64,000 bases of DNA, from positions 35,055,029 to 35,119,028 of the forward strand of contig OZ024864.1 of NCBI GenBank assembly GCA_964017155.1. Reading direction: 5' to 3'. Each line of letters starts with the position of its first letter. The stretch's first letter is position 1. Shown here one piece after another: positions 1 to 48,115 of this stretch. Source of the stretch: Oasisia sp. SBJ-2009 (Eukaryota; Annelida; Polychaeta; Sabellida; Siboglinidae). A model generated the notes under the pieces. It worked only from the letters and a program-made list of their open reading frames with translations, did no database searches and was not told the origin of the DNA. Made by a program: the position numbers and the translations under genes.

Positions 1-471
1 GTTGTATTAGTTTGGTTAAATGCAAGACGATTAGCACCAGATAGTGTTGAACGCGACATCAAAGTTGTGTAGATACGTGATATGCATTCATCGCAGAGAC
101 AGAGGTAGCACAGCATCTAAATAGTTAAGAAAATACTTTATCCATGTTTGATGGAACTCGTCACGCCTAAGCGAACACAAACACTACTGCTTGGGCAAAG
201 GCTCGTCACGCATGAACGCACACGCTTGCGTTTTCCATTGCGTCATGATTGCCTATACATTAAATCCGTACTTAAAATAGTACAAGCAGGTTTATCTAGT
301 ACAAGCAGGTTTATTTCCACAACAGAATAAGCAACAACATATCAAAACGAACCATACGTTCGCCATGTATTTGATATTTCTGCTAGGGAAGACATGGTTT
401 TAGTGTGATGCTATATATTTATAAAAGAAGTTGCACGCATTATGTCCACATGTTGGTGTTCTTCACGTCAG
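1..471. other. Left flank, no gene seen
   Basis: No coding exon, repeat array or RNA gene could be supported here. A short direct duplication of a dozen bases around 283-312 (TAGTACAAGCAGGTTTAT twice) is the only visible structure. The last ~25 bases are pyrimidine-rich and end in a plausible splice acceptor (CAG at 469-471) for the next feature. Confidence 0.5.
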
Positions 472-653
472 GCGGTTCAGGAGACGTACACAAGATGAAC
501 CTTGACGGCAGTGGACACGCTGTGGTCATCACAGGCGTCGGCTGGCCAGCGCGTGTAGCAACTGACTACAAAGAAAATCGCGTCTGCTGGTCCGATAGAC
601 GGACGATATAATCATTGAAGACGACTTCATCTACTGGCCAGGCGACAAACAAA
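472..653 (+). pseudogene. LDL-receptor-type YWTD repeat fragment, frameshifted
   Basis: The translation reads GDVHKMNLDGSG, then GVGWPARVATDYKENRVCWSD, the order of features in a YWTD propeller blade of LDLR/LRP-family receptors (the 'MNLDGS' turn, then 'GWP..A.DY..NR..W.D'). A blade normally continues into an 'IE..' strand. That continuation (IIIEDDFIYWPGDKQM) is present but lies in a different frame, and the first frame meets TAA at 609. A one- or two-base indel near 600 therefore breaks it. A possible phase-1 acceptor precedes it at 471, the usual phase for such exons, but no convincing donor follows. It is either a decayed exon of an LRP-like gene to the left or a retained fragment. The family call is recognition by eye; the broken frame is direct. 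Confidence 0.45.
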
Positions 654-739
654 TGTAATGCATCGTTCTCTGCAAAACTTATGTCGAATGGATACCTTCG
701 TAGTTATCACTTTCATTACGTTTCCGTTCCTTTCATTTC

Positions 740-873
740 CATATTCCCTCACTCGCTCATTTACTCACACACTCACTCTCTCACTCAAACACGCACTCAT
801 TCACTCACACACTCACTCATACACACTCACTCACTCACTCACACACTCACCCACTCACTCACTCACTCACTCA

Positions 874-934
<61 letters not shown>

Positions 935-957
935 TCACTCACTCACTCACTCACTCA
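740..957. repeat. Compound CTCA/CA microsatellite
   Basis: CTCA tetranucleotides, imperfect at first, surround a pure CA run of about 50 bases and return to CTCA. The array translates into low-complexity His/Thr/Leu/Ser frames that are not genes. Confidence 0.95.
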
Positions 958-1119
958 ACCAAACATCCACCCACCAACCTCATTTAGTCTAGTCGGAAGA
1001 GGAGTGTACCGTGCACCCCGTGAAATATACTTTTAATTGGTATCACTAGATCGGAAAAAATACGTCGAAAACGGTTTGCTATGTTACCAAGTCAGCAAAA
1101 TGTCCCACGTATCGTTTTT

Positions 1120-1520
1120 ATGCAAATTAGTGGCGCCATTATTGACAAATCAATTGTTTACTATATCTCAGCCAGTATTGCAGATAACCGACAAAATAAG
1201 ATGTATATATACCCATGTTATGAGGGTCAGCGACCATAATAAAGTTATTGTTGATATGATCACATGTGTCTTTGACAGTTTAATGTGCAAATTACTGCCG
1301 CCATTATCGAGAAAAAAAAATGTTCACCATATCTCGGCCAATATTGCACATAACAGCACAAACAAGGTGTCCAGACCCATGTTTTCAGGGTCAACTATCA
1401 TCAAAGGACCATTCTTGAATTAACTACGTGTGTTCCTGGCAAGTTATGCAAATTATAAAGTGCCAGCATAACCGAAAATGTTACTTTTACGCTGTATCTC
1501 AGCCAATATTGCAGGTAAGC
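1120..1520. repeat. Diverged tandem repeat, unit about 166 bp
   Basis: The phrase TATCTC(A/G)GCCA(A/G)TATTGCA occurs at 1164, 1330 and 1495, a spacing of 166 and 165 bases. Other matching pieces repeat with the same period (ATGCAAATTA.TG.CGCCATTAT before it, CCCATGTT.T.AGGGTCA after it). This is a three-copy decayed tandem array. No coding potential is evident. Confidence 0.75.
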
Positions 1521-1577
1521 TTAGAGGGCTTTCTGAGGGCAGTTACTTACGAAATCGTGTTTTTTTTATGACCAAAG

Positions 1578-2430
1578 GTTGATAAAGGGGTCAAGTCAAG
1601 GTATTGTGAATAAAGACATTCCAATCAGTTCATTTACCAACTCGCTTACTGGTCCAGATAAACAGCAAACCAGAATGATCTTTTCTTAGGTGCCGCGCCT
1701 CAACCTCCTATGGGCTTCATACGATAAGTGTTAGATCATCATTCACCATCGCTTTAACTGAAATCGACAAAGTCAAACTCGTCCTTCCTCGTTTTCCTCC
1801 TCCTCCTTCTCTTCTTCCTCTTCACGATCACCAGTGTCCAGGATATCAACCAGTGAGTTTGGTAAAACAGCATCGTAGGACCACACCGGTTCCAATAGTC
1901 CATCCTCAATCCTTATCCACACGTGACCATCATCGTAGGGATTTGGTTTTTCCAGGATAATTCGTCAACACGCTTATGTAAGGCTACGCGGTGCGGTGAT
2001 TCACCCGCTGGAGGTGTGGCTTCAAAGCAGATTGGCAGGGAGGAAGGCGAGCCAGGTCAACCCTAGGTTTGGAAGTGAGTTTCTCTTCCTCACCCACGAT
2101 CTTGCGCAGGAGTTTGGCATGGAGGCCATACGTCGAAGACTCTTGGTTCTGTCCGTACACCAGGCAGGGGAACTCTTGCAACTGCTCCAGGACGTGAGAT
2201 CCCATTCATCATCGAATTGCAGAAACACTTTATGACACCTGGTTTCTTCTCCAGCTTTTTCAGGGGCCCGCCTTCCCTTCCCTTTGAAGGCACTGGTGCA
2301 GTCTTAATTCCCAATCCCAACTTAATACATACATCCCAAAAACAGTCACACAATAATCTCTCCAAAGGATACTGCGAGATCAGAGTGGTTGATTAGTTGT
2401 CGATGTTTCCCTGACCCGGTGCCATGGTAT
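1578..2430 (-). mobile_element. Left arm of a large palindromic element, with broken ORF
   Basis: This 853-bp arm is a near-identical inverted copy of 5,042-5,831. Read on the minus strand it encodes the end of a transposon-type protein: a FPCLVYGQNQ-like stretch, then LARLPPCQSALKPHLQR, then, after a two-base frameshift near 1,990, EPVWSYDAVLPNSLVDILD and an acidic Glu-rich tail ending in TGA at 1773-1775. The pattern LPPC..L..H..R.N followed by GLLEPVW...LP.S.VD.L belongs to a multicopy protein family I associate with invertebrate transposable elements, without a firm superfamily name. The frameshift differs from the lesion in the right arm, so neither arm is intact. Confidence 0.7.
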
Positions 2431-2726
2431 AATAATAATAATAATAATAAATACAGTATTTGTCTACGCCATATCTCCAGCAATAAAACCATTCAGAGGC
2501 GCATTACAATTTACATGAATATACAGATTACCTAAACATTTTAAATAGAGACGTAGTTGTAAAATAAATAGATAAAATATGTTCAATATAAATAAATAAT
2601 ATTAGTCTTTATAATATTAAAATACTAATTATACTAATACAATTAAAAAATAAATAAATAAATAATAAAATATTTCATAAATAGTAGTACATATTAAAAA
2701 AATTCGGATATTAAAAAAAAATTCTT
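2431..2726 (-). other. AT-rich 3' tail of the LINE
   Basis: This stretch is very AT-rich and begins with a TAA microsatellite at 2,430-2,452 exactly where the left palindrome arm stops. A short tandem-repeat tail is usual for the 3' end of CR1/L2-type LINEs, so I read it as the 3' UTR and tail of the minus-strand LINE next to it. Confidence 0.6.
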
Positions 2727-4433
2727 TCAAAGTGAAAATGCTATTTTAAATAGAACTGTTTTCAGTTGTTTCTTAAAAGAACTCAGGCAGTCTGTGGCAC
2801 GCATGGCAAGCGGCAGATTGTTCCAGAGGCGTGGAGCAGCACTAGAAAATGCCTTTTCTCCCTGCGTACGCAGTCTGCAACGAGGAACCTCCAGCAGATG
2901 GGCGTCCGCGGAGCGTAGCGCACGGGTCGGTTGGTAGCGAATTAGTAGTTCTGTTACGTATGCTGGAGCTAGACCGTGAAGGCTTTGAAACGTCAACAGT
3001 AACAATTTGTACTCGATCCGCTGTTTGATCGGAAGCCAGTGAAGACCGATCAAAACAGCAGTGATGTGATCGGAAATGCCGTATAGCAGGCAGTTTCCGT
3101 TGTCAAGGCGAGACGTAACGTAAAAGTGAATCATAATTTCCGTTATTTTCCGATCGAGAAGGTTTCGGATTTTTCCAATACAATGGAGATGGAAATAGGA
3201 TATACGGCAAATGGGCTGCACTTGCTTCTGCATGCTTAGTGCATCATCGAAGTACACGTCTATGTTCTTTGCAACAGTGGACACTGGCACAACGATCCTC
3301 CCAAGTTCTATGTCCGGCATTGAAAGTTTGGTCTTTATATGTGGCGCGCACATCACAATGATTTCCGTCTTTGTAGCATTGAATTTCAGTTTATTTATAT
3401 TCATCCAATCTTGTAATTCTGCGACACAATCTTGGATGCGCGTGACTGCCTGGATTGTGTCTTCGTCTGAGTGCGGACTGAAAGCGAGATACAGTTGGGT
3501 GTCATCAGCATACAGGTGGACGTTTATCCCGTGTCGACGTGCGATATCACCGAGTGGAGCAGTGTAGCAATTAAACATGAGCGGGCCGAGAACGGAACCT
3601 TGCGGAACACCGAACACCACTGGACGTTCTGCTGATAATCTGCCGTGCATTTGAATACGCTGACTTCGGTTCACCAAATACGACTTAAACCACGCTAAAC
3701 ATGTTGCAGTTATTCCAAACCGATCTCTGAGACGGGTTAACATGATTGTGTGATCGATCGTATCGAATGCTGCTGATAGATCTAGGAGCACTAGTATGGC
3801 AGCCTTGCGCTCATCTAGTATACAGAGCAAATCATTGCGTACTCTCAGTAGTGCTGTCTCTGTGCTGTGGTTTGGACGATATGCAGATTGCATTTGCTCA
3901 TATAGATCGTTGTCTGACAAATGTTTAGAGAAACGGACAGCAACGACCTTCTCTACGATTTTGGACACAAAACACAGGTTTGACACTGGACGGTAGTTCT
4001 TGACTTCGTTTGCATCAAGCGTTGCTTTCTTCGGCAACGGAGTTACGAGTGCCATTTTAAAGGCGAAAGGGAACACTCCTGTCGCAATCGACATATTCAC
4101 AATATCAGCGATGACCGGTGCAAGGCTGGATAAGTTGGCCTTCAGCAGATGAGTAGGAATCGGATCCAACTTGCACGATTTACAGGCTGATTTGCTGACC
4201 AATTTGGTGATCTCGTCGGTTGTTGTGGGCATGAACGATGACAGATACGAGGAAATACCACAGGACTCATCGGGACGCATTGATACGCAATTGTCAATGT
4301 TATCAAGGTCGCGTCTGATGATATCAACTTTGTATAAGAAGTAGGTGCTGAATTCGTCAAGCAATTGTCCCAGGTGTTCATTAGGCAATGCTGACAGACG
4401 TTTTGTGTGCAACAGAGAACCCACGCACCTCAA
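2727..4433 (-). mobile_element. L2/CR1-type LINE, 5'-truncated, reverse transcriptase ORF open
   Basis: A 568-residue open frame carries the reverse-transcriptase blocks in order: VKNYRPVSNLCFVSKIVEKV, QSAYRPNHSTETALL, LLDLSAAFDTIDH, GVPQGSVLGPLMFN and the catalytic LYADDTQLYL. It ends with the LHWLPIKQRI and APRLWNNLP..MR blocks typical of L2/CR1-clade elements. The endonuclease domain is missing, so the copy is 5' truncated. Between YGISD and HITAVL an expected connecting segment of about 20 residues (the 'LQ.VQNAAAR' region of the clade) is absent, an in-frame internal deletion. Catalysis-relevant residues look intact, but without the endonuclease and 5' end the copy should be dead. Target duplication: TAT/TATA at 2,428-2,430 and about 4,456. 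Confidence 0.93.
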
Positions 4434-5042
4434 CCAACCAAGTTCACCACCTCACCTATACAGTCAACTTGCTTGATGGCGTGGGCGTGGCAAAGTATTT
4501 TAGACTGTGGTGGTAATTATCAGTCGAGAACAATAAGTGCTTCTTAGCCACCATCTCCTCCAACACTTGCAGGCATACACTTACCAATCTTCTACTGATC
4601 TGTGATGAAATATCAAAACACAGGAGCAGCGACAAGGAAACCATACGACGTTAACATGTTCCGTGCAAATGAAGACAACAACAAGCAGCTCTGCCACCTC
4701 CTGCTGTGAGTATGGAATGCTCAACAGGCAGCTTCAAGGCTGGAGAGAACCGAGATGGCTGTGCTGGTCGTAGAAAGTCCGTTTTGTTATCATTACTACT
4801 ACACAAAGATCACATTATTCTTATTGAGGTGAGGTGGTGAACTTGGTTGGTTGAGGTGCGTGAACTGGCCACAATCTATAGCAACCAACCAATGATACCG
4901 AGATTGACACGAGAATGGTGCTGTACATCCATCGCGCCACACTCCTTGCATGGATACAAGAACGCAGTAGTCAGAACCACTGACACAAATATCTTCGTGA
5001 TTCTACTTTTCCACGCCCACACCACCAAGCAAGCTGACTGTA
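4422..5042. repeat. Central hairpin region of the palindromic element
   Basis: Two nested inverted pairs are present. The 36-base arm 4,422-4,457 (CACGCACCTCAACCAACC...) pairs with 4,827-4,862. The arm 4,456-4,489 pairs with 5,009-5,042 and runs straight into the right palindrome arm, so it marks the inner edge of the original palindrome. The loop 4,490-4,826 has no gene. Confidence 0.8.
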
Positions 5043-5831
5043 TACCATGATACCGGGTCAGGGAAACATCGACAACTAATCAACCTCTCTGATCTCGCAG
5101 TATCCCTTGGAGAAGACTACTGTGCGACTCTTCTTGGGATGTATTCAATGGAGAAGACTACACCAGTGCCTTCAAAGGGAAGGGGAAGGTGGGCCCCTGA
5201 AAAAATTGGAGAAGAACCCCAGGTTTCATAGTTTCATGCAATTCGGCGAGGAATGGAATCTCAAGTCTCACGTGCTGAAGAAGTTGGAAGAGTTCGGCCT
5301 CTGTACCAAACCCCTGCGCATGACCGGTAAGGACGAGAAACTCACTTCCAAATATAAGGTTGACCTGGCTCGCCTTTCTCCCTGCCACTCTGCTTTGAAG
5401 CCACACCTCCAGTGGGTGGACCACCGCGTAGCCTTATCTAAGCGTGCTGACGAATCCATCCTGGAAAAACCAAATCCCTACGATGATGGTCATGGATAAG
5501 GACTGAGAATGGAGTGTTGGAACCGGTGTGGTCCTGCGGTGCTGCGTTACCAAACTCACTTGTTGATTTTCTGGACACTGCAGATCATAAAGATGTAGAC
5601 GATGAGGAGAAAGAAATCGAGGAAGGACGAGTTTGACTTTGACGATTTCAGTTAAAGCGATGGTGAATGATGATCTAACATTTATCGTATGAAGCCCATA
5701 GGAGGTTGAGGCGCGGCACCTAAGAAAAGATCATTCTGGCTTGCTGTTTACCTGGATCAGTAAGCGAGTTGGTAAATGAACTTAGTGGAATTTCTTTATT
5801 CACAATACCTTGAATTGACCCCTTTATCAAC
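5042..5831 (+). mobile_element. Right arm of the large palindromic element, with ORF fragment
   Basis: This is the inverted partner of 1,578-2,430. It holds an open frame from 5,107 to 5,499 (FMQFGEEWNLKSHVLKKLEE, LARLSPCHSALKPHLQWVDH, ILEKPNPYDDGHG, then TAA). The homologous left arm continues past this point, and here too the sequence continues in another frame (GVLEPVWSCGAALPNSLVDF). The TAA therefore results from an indel and not from a true end. The same damaged transposon-type protein is thus present twice, broken at different places. Confidence 0.72.
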
Positions 5832-5865
5832 ACTGATTCGCTCCCAGTAGCTAGCCCACTGAACC

Positions 5866-5890
5866 AAGCAGTCAGTCAGTCAGTCAGTCA

Positions 5891-5954
<64 letters not shown>

Positions 5955-6052
5955 ATCTCACCCACTCTCTCACTCAGTCACCTACTCACTCACTCACTCA
6001 CTCACTCACTCACTCACTCACTCACTCACTCACTCACACACACACACACACA
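5866..6052. repeat. Compound CAGT/CAGC/CACT/CA microsatellite
   Basis: Successive tracts of CAGT, CAGC (about 14 copies), imperfect CACT and finally CA follow one another. Each tract differs from its neighbour by one base of the tetramer, as expected from point change followed by expansion. Confidence 0.95.
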
Positions 6053-6693
6053 CAATTGCTCAATTACCCACTTCCATTAGAACATACGTACCTACCTCAT
6101 GCGTATGTGTGAGTCTGTTCAAGAGTTTGTATGAAATAGTGTGTATGTGCGTGTGAATATTCTGTATGCGAGCGTTTTTGCGTACAACGAATAAGCCCTA
6201 CATCGCACCAGAAGGCAGTAACAATGTGTTATTAAAAATGTTTAAACACATCAGAGAAAGATATGCACACGTCTATTCTTTGGTTTCAGCCTGTACTCAG
6301 CCAAGAGTTTTCTGGTTTAAAACGAGATCAAAACATAAAATTAATGGATTACAAATTAAAAAATCTAGTGGATTGGACGATATCGTGTAATTCCTTCTGG
6401 CCAGGTGTTTTATTATGTTCAACAGGCCATTTGGTGTGTGTAACCATAAAATAATTATGGTGGTTGTGGTGATAATAATAATTATTAATAATGATATAGA
6501 CGAGACTGGATCTTTGTTGTCATTAGTGCAGAATCTATTACAAACTCTGGCCTTCAGGTCAATAAATTTGTGTTAACTAAAGGAGATATTCTAAGCAAAT
6601 AATGTTCTTTTTACCTGAACCTGAACAGGATGGTTACTACTCACTAGTCACTACCTGGGGGTACACCAATATTGCAACATGGTCTTGCACCTA
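6053..6693. other. Intergenic, nothing identified
   Basis: This stretch is AT-rich without a supportable exon. Short open frames around 6,166-6,454 have no recognisable domain and no splice-site support. Confidence 0.5.
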
Positions 6694-7009
6694 CTTTGCT
6701 TTGCGTTGCGTTGCGTTGCTTTGCTTTGCTTTGCTTTGCTTTGCTTTGCTTTGCTTTGCTTTGCTTTGCTTTGCTTTGCTTTGCTTTGCTTTGCTTTGCT
6801 TTGCTTTGCTTTGCTTTGCTTTGCTTTGCTTTGCTTTGCTTTGCTTTGCTTTGCTTTGCTTTGCTTTGCTTTGCTTTGCTTTGCTTTGCTTTGCTTTGCT
6901 TTGCTTTGCTTTGCTTTGCTTTGCTTTGCTTTGCTTTGCTTTGCTTTGCTTTGCTTTGCTTTGCTTTGCTTTGCTTTGCTTTGCTTTGCTTTGCTTTGCT
7001 TTGCTTTGC
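6694..7009. repeat. (CTTTG)n pentanucleotide array
   Basis: About 60 copies of CTTTG are nearly perfect except for GCGTTGCGTTGCG variants at the left edge. The period of five gives long artefactual frames in several registers (CFALL repeats, KQSKA on the other strand). These should not be annotated as proteins. Confidence 0.98.
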
Positions 7010-8519
7010 ATCATGTTGATAACATGATTGAGAGGCAAAGCTGTACTAAACATGTCCCACAAGAAAACATGATGCCCGTTACACATACATACACTGTACA
7101 CGAAGACGAAGCACATTAGTCACAGTACAAAAAATATATAATATTTATTATTAATTACACATGTTACAAAACGATAAATTAGTTCATGAATTGCAACATA
7201 TTCGTGACGAAGATTTAAGAAAATAGAAAAATCTATAAAATTATAAATATGTCGAAGGGCACGTCTTCAACGCCGGAGTTACCGTTCCTGAATTCACCCG
7301 TTTCTCAGAAACAGAAGCGTCATTCCCAAAACATCTCCCTGTCCACAGTAGCACATACAACAAAGAATGTATTTCGTATAAATCAGCAAACGTTTGTAGC
7401 CTGTAATGTCACCAACTGATTACCTCCTTGAGAGTTTCTCCCAAAATAACTTCTCGTTCACATTTGCAAATGAGCAAGTACGTCACAGAAAATAAACGTC
7501 ACGTGACTAAGTACAAACCAAGCTGATGACGCCCGTGAACACACACACAAACACGAACGAGCAAGTCAAGTCCAGTAGTTTTCCAGATGCAGTCAGATGA
7601 CTGTAACTTCTTCAGCATGTTATATTTATTGCATCAAGTTTGCAAACATCAACTCTGCTCACACATGCAAATGCCACCCAACGGCGGGCAATGATTAATA
7701 TTGCTTCCTCATAAGCAATTTCTGTCTCCACCTTGCCTGTTTCTTTGATTTCTAAGTAGACCGGGTTGGAAGGAATTGTAATTGGTTCCAATTTAGTTAA
7801 TGATGTTTACTGAGTGGCCATTCAGCATGTATAGATGGGTAAGTCTAATATTTCATCAAAGCTGAAACCGGAAAAGGCACAAGTCAAGATGTCAGTGCAA
7901 CATCGAGCGAGATACATCGCATATATCAAAGTAATTTAATTGCATGAATTATGGGAGTGTCACATTGTCACCAGAGAGGTGTGTCATAGACAAGAATAGC
8001 TAGTGACAACTGGCTCATAGAAAGGACAATGACACTGCGTAGAAACAAACGGCAACACTTGCAGTAATCAAAACACGCTTTGACTACCTAGACTGTCATG
8101 GATTGGAACACACAAGGTTAAACAGAACTGGGAACAAACCAGTACACGTGGAGCCCAATACACAGACACCACTGCCTGGTATCATATATGTGGCTGTAGG
8201 CAGTCACTGTCTCAAACAGACGTCCTCCCAAACTCATTGAATTTGCAATGTTCAACAAAAAAACAAATATGCTATCAATTTCAATGTCGTAATAAACAAA
8301 TGGATGCAGTTTAAATATACAACCGTTCTGCGACCTGGTTTTTTAATTAAGCCAAGCACAAAAATAAGTCATCACAAACAATTTGAACTGCATCAAATTA
8401 TAGATCACTTGTTGTAAATAAGTTTTCAAAGTGGACCATTTTAATGAAAATCACTATAATGTAACAATGGCAAATATATTAAAATATTATTAATAAACAA
8501 CTACCCTTTTTTCAATGTA
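7010..8519. other. Intergenic region downstream of the main gene
   Basis: No exon, RNA gene or repeat array is visible. The base composition is AT-rich. It lies beyond the predicted poly(A) site of the minus-strand gene. Confidence 0.5.
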
Positions 8520-8535
8520 TGCTTTAACAAAAATA

Positions 8536-8541
8536 TTTATT
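8536..8541 (-). terminator. Poly(A) signal AATAAA of the main gene
   Basis: On the minus strand AATAAA lies about 200 bases after the stop codon at 8,739-8,741, giving a short 3' UTR. It is the first canonical hexamer downstream of the stop. Confidence 0.6.
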
Positions 8542-8738
8542 TCATGCTTTTAAATTTAAACAAGAAACAGCAATGCCAAACACTGTTTGTAATGTTTATG
8601 ATTATCGTAACAAAAACTAAACATCTCTGTATGACTTTAATGACAACGTAAGTGCCCACGTGTGTCGTTAGGCAACAGATGTGTGACCGACTATTCCCAG
8701 TGATGTCTAACCGTGACAACACACACAACTTGCAGCTG

Positions 8739-46039
<37,301 letters not shown>

Positions 46040-46136
46040 TCCAACTTAATAAAATCCATCAACATCGCATGCGAAGCGTAAGCTGAAAAGTTACAAATGT
46101 CAGACATCTATTACCTGCTTCCTTCTCACTCCCACA

Positions 46137-46145
46137 CGCCATTTT
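46137..46145 (-). promoter_or_regulatory. YY1-like site upstream of the main gene
   Basis: AAAATGGCG on the minus strand, about 100 bases upstream of the start codon, in a stretch richer in CpG than its surroundings. YY1 sites of this form are common near animal transcription starts. Context only. Confidence 0.3.
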
Positions 46146-46465
46146 GTGTAAGCAAAGTTCCAGTGGCGCCATCTGGCGACTATGCGAGTTACGAATTGAA
46201 AACGTGATCAAAAAATCTGTATTAATTTCTATTAAAAAAATTGTATTCTTTGAGTGATGTTTACGATAACCATGCAGTGAATTTGTCGGATAAAACCAAA
46301 GTCTGGCAAAATCGAACCGAATATCCATGACCATGCTTTATACGATCGATAGTATAGGGCACAGAGCACTGTTGGTTTTCCCATTGCATTGGCGGCCATG
46401 TTAACGTTTTGTCAGATTATAAGCAGTCATGTCACTGGTATGGCTGCTGAGCGAATTTAGTAATC

Positions 46466-47045
46466 ATTGATGAAAACTTAACGTGGAGAGAGCAGGTAAA
46501 AACGGTTGAAACGATGGTATCAAAAAGTGTAGCCGTTTTGTATAAAACAAAGGATGTTCTTGACATTCAAGCATTACGCACGTACGTTATACCAATCACT
46601 TGTTGAACTATATATATGTCTTATTGCTGTGAAATATAGGGAAATACGTATCTGTCTAGATTAAGAAAACTCTCTCTGTTACAGAAAAAAGCTATACGAA
46701 TAATCTATAGTTTTGATTACCATGGTCATATATCTGTATTTTTTCACTCTCAAACATTCTTAAACTTCAAGATTTAATTACATATAGGACTATGGTTAAA
46801 TGTTTTTATAAAGGTCGTGTACAGGCGTTTTTTGCACCAACTGCAGCCGTACATAAGCATGACACCAGACAATCTAAACTATTTTATGTTAAAAAAGCGA
46901 ACACCACCCATAGACTACTAGTAGCTGTCAATTATTGTCAGAGGTATACACATATGGAACGGTCTAGCAAGTGACATAACACAGTTGCCAAGTTTGCAAC
47001 AATTTAAGAAAAGATTAGAGGCGACGTTACTTTCTTTGTATTTAT
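46466..47045 (+). pseudogene. Remnant of a second LINE (3' end of RT ORF)
   Basis: With frameshifts and stops, the plus strand reads NLTWREQVKTVETMVSKSV, YCCEIWGNTYLSRLRKLSLL, QKKAIRIIYSFDYHG, IWNGLASDITQLPSLQQFKK. The order 'W..H/Q', 'E.WG', 'LQKKAIRII', 'WN.L...I...' is that of the region after the reverse transcriptase in Jockey/CR1/Rex-type LINEs. It is not the same element as at 2,727-4,433. Confidence 0.75.
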
Positions 47046-47379
47046 GAACAGTTAACACAATGATACAAATACCATTACTGTTGCTTTGTATTCAATCTGG
47101 TAACTCTTACTACAACTACTACGCATTTTAGTTGAAAATGGCATAGCGCCTTACAAGTCATATGACTTCTGCTAGCCAATGTCCCTTTAACAGCAGCAGC
47201 AATTCACCAATCATGGAATTGTATTATATTGTATTGTCTTTACCATTATGTATTGTATTATTTTCCCATAATATGTTATATATTACAGTGCTATTGTTGT
47301 TGTTAAATGAACTTTCGTTCATTCATTACATTTTTTCAAAATTATATATATATCTCATAAAATACTTTTATGTGCACTG

Positions 47380-47760
47380 CCCGTCAATGTTGACCAAATT
47401 TAGCACGTTTTTCTGCACCCGCAGGGTCATGTAAGAAAAAAATGTCTAAAAATCACACCAACTACACTCTGCTTAACAGGCGTAATTACACTTCAGATAC
47501 ATTATAGCACTGAATCTACTAGTATGCCAGCCCTACTTACTCATTGCACATAAAAATTATTTTTCAAAATCTCAAATGATACAATTATTAAGGTACTACA
47601 TTCGTCACACCAGGAAGTATAATTGTGCTCTGATCCCTATTTAGGTGGAGCCCAAAATATAGAATCTCCACGTATTCAGAGTTATACAAGGCCACAAAGG
47701 CTACAATATTCTGATAAGATTGAATAAAACCACACAGGTCAGCTCTTTTAAAACTTAATT
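47380..47760. repeat. Dispersed repeat, copy 1
   Basis: The stretch from GTGCACTGCCCGTCAATGTT to ATTGTGCTCTGATCCC matches 50,930-51,190. Elements of the same family flank it: AGGGCACAGAGCACTGTTG occurs at both 46,356 and 50,176. No coding region is recognised. Confidence 0.6.
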
Positions 47761-48115
47761 TTTTACACGCATGACCCCCACCAATACCAATCAACATAGC
47801 CATCTTATGTTATTAGCACACAGGCTACTGTGCGAATAAAAACTAAACATCAGTTTGTCAACTGCTTTTCTAAGTAATCATTGCTAATAAAAATATCACT
47901 AAGTCTGCTAATATACTTAGGTATATATTACACTTGGTACACACCATGTTTTCACAATTATTTTGAAGTAGCAATATTATTCTGCTACATAGCAGGTATG
48001 GTAACTCTGTTCTAATTCCTACAGTGGTCGGGTGATATAATCTAGTTCAGTGCCAGCTACTGAACAATGCTAAAATATTACTTTTGTTTTAAAAGCATAG
48101 CATAATGTTAATTAA

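Noticed and set aside
6602..7119. Long Cys/Phe/Ala/Leu and Lys/Gln/Ser frames
   Set aside because: They are translation of the CTTTG array in different registers.
46059..46334. Upstream minus-strand frame containing MACGSEKEAG before a GTAATA donor
   Set aside because: Joining it to the next acceptor meets a stop before exon 1. The ATGGCG is better explained as a YY1-like promoter site.
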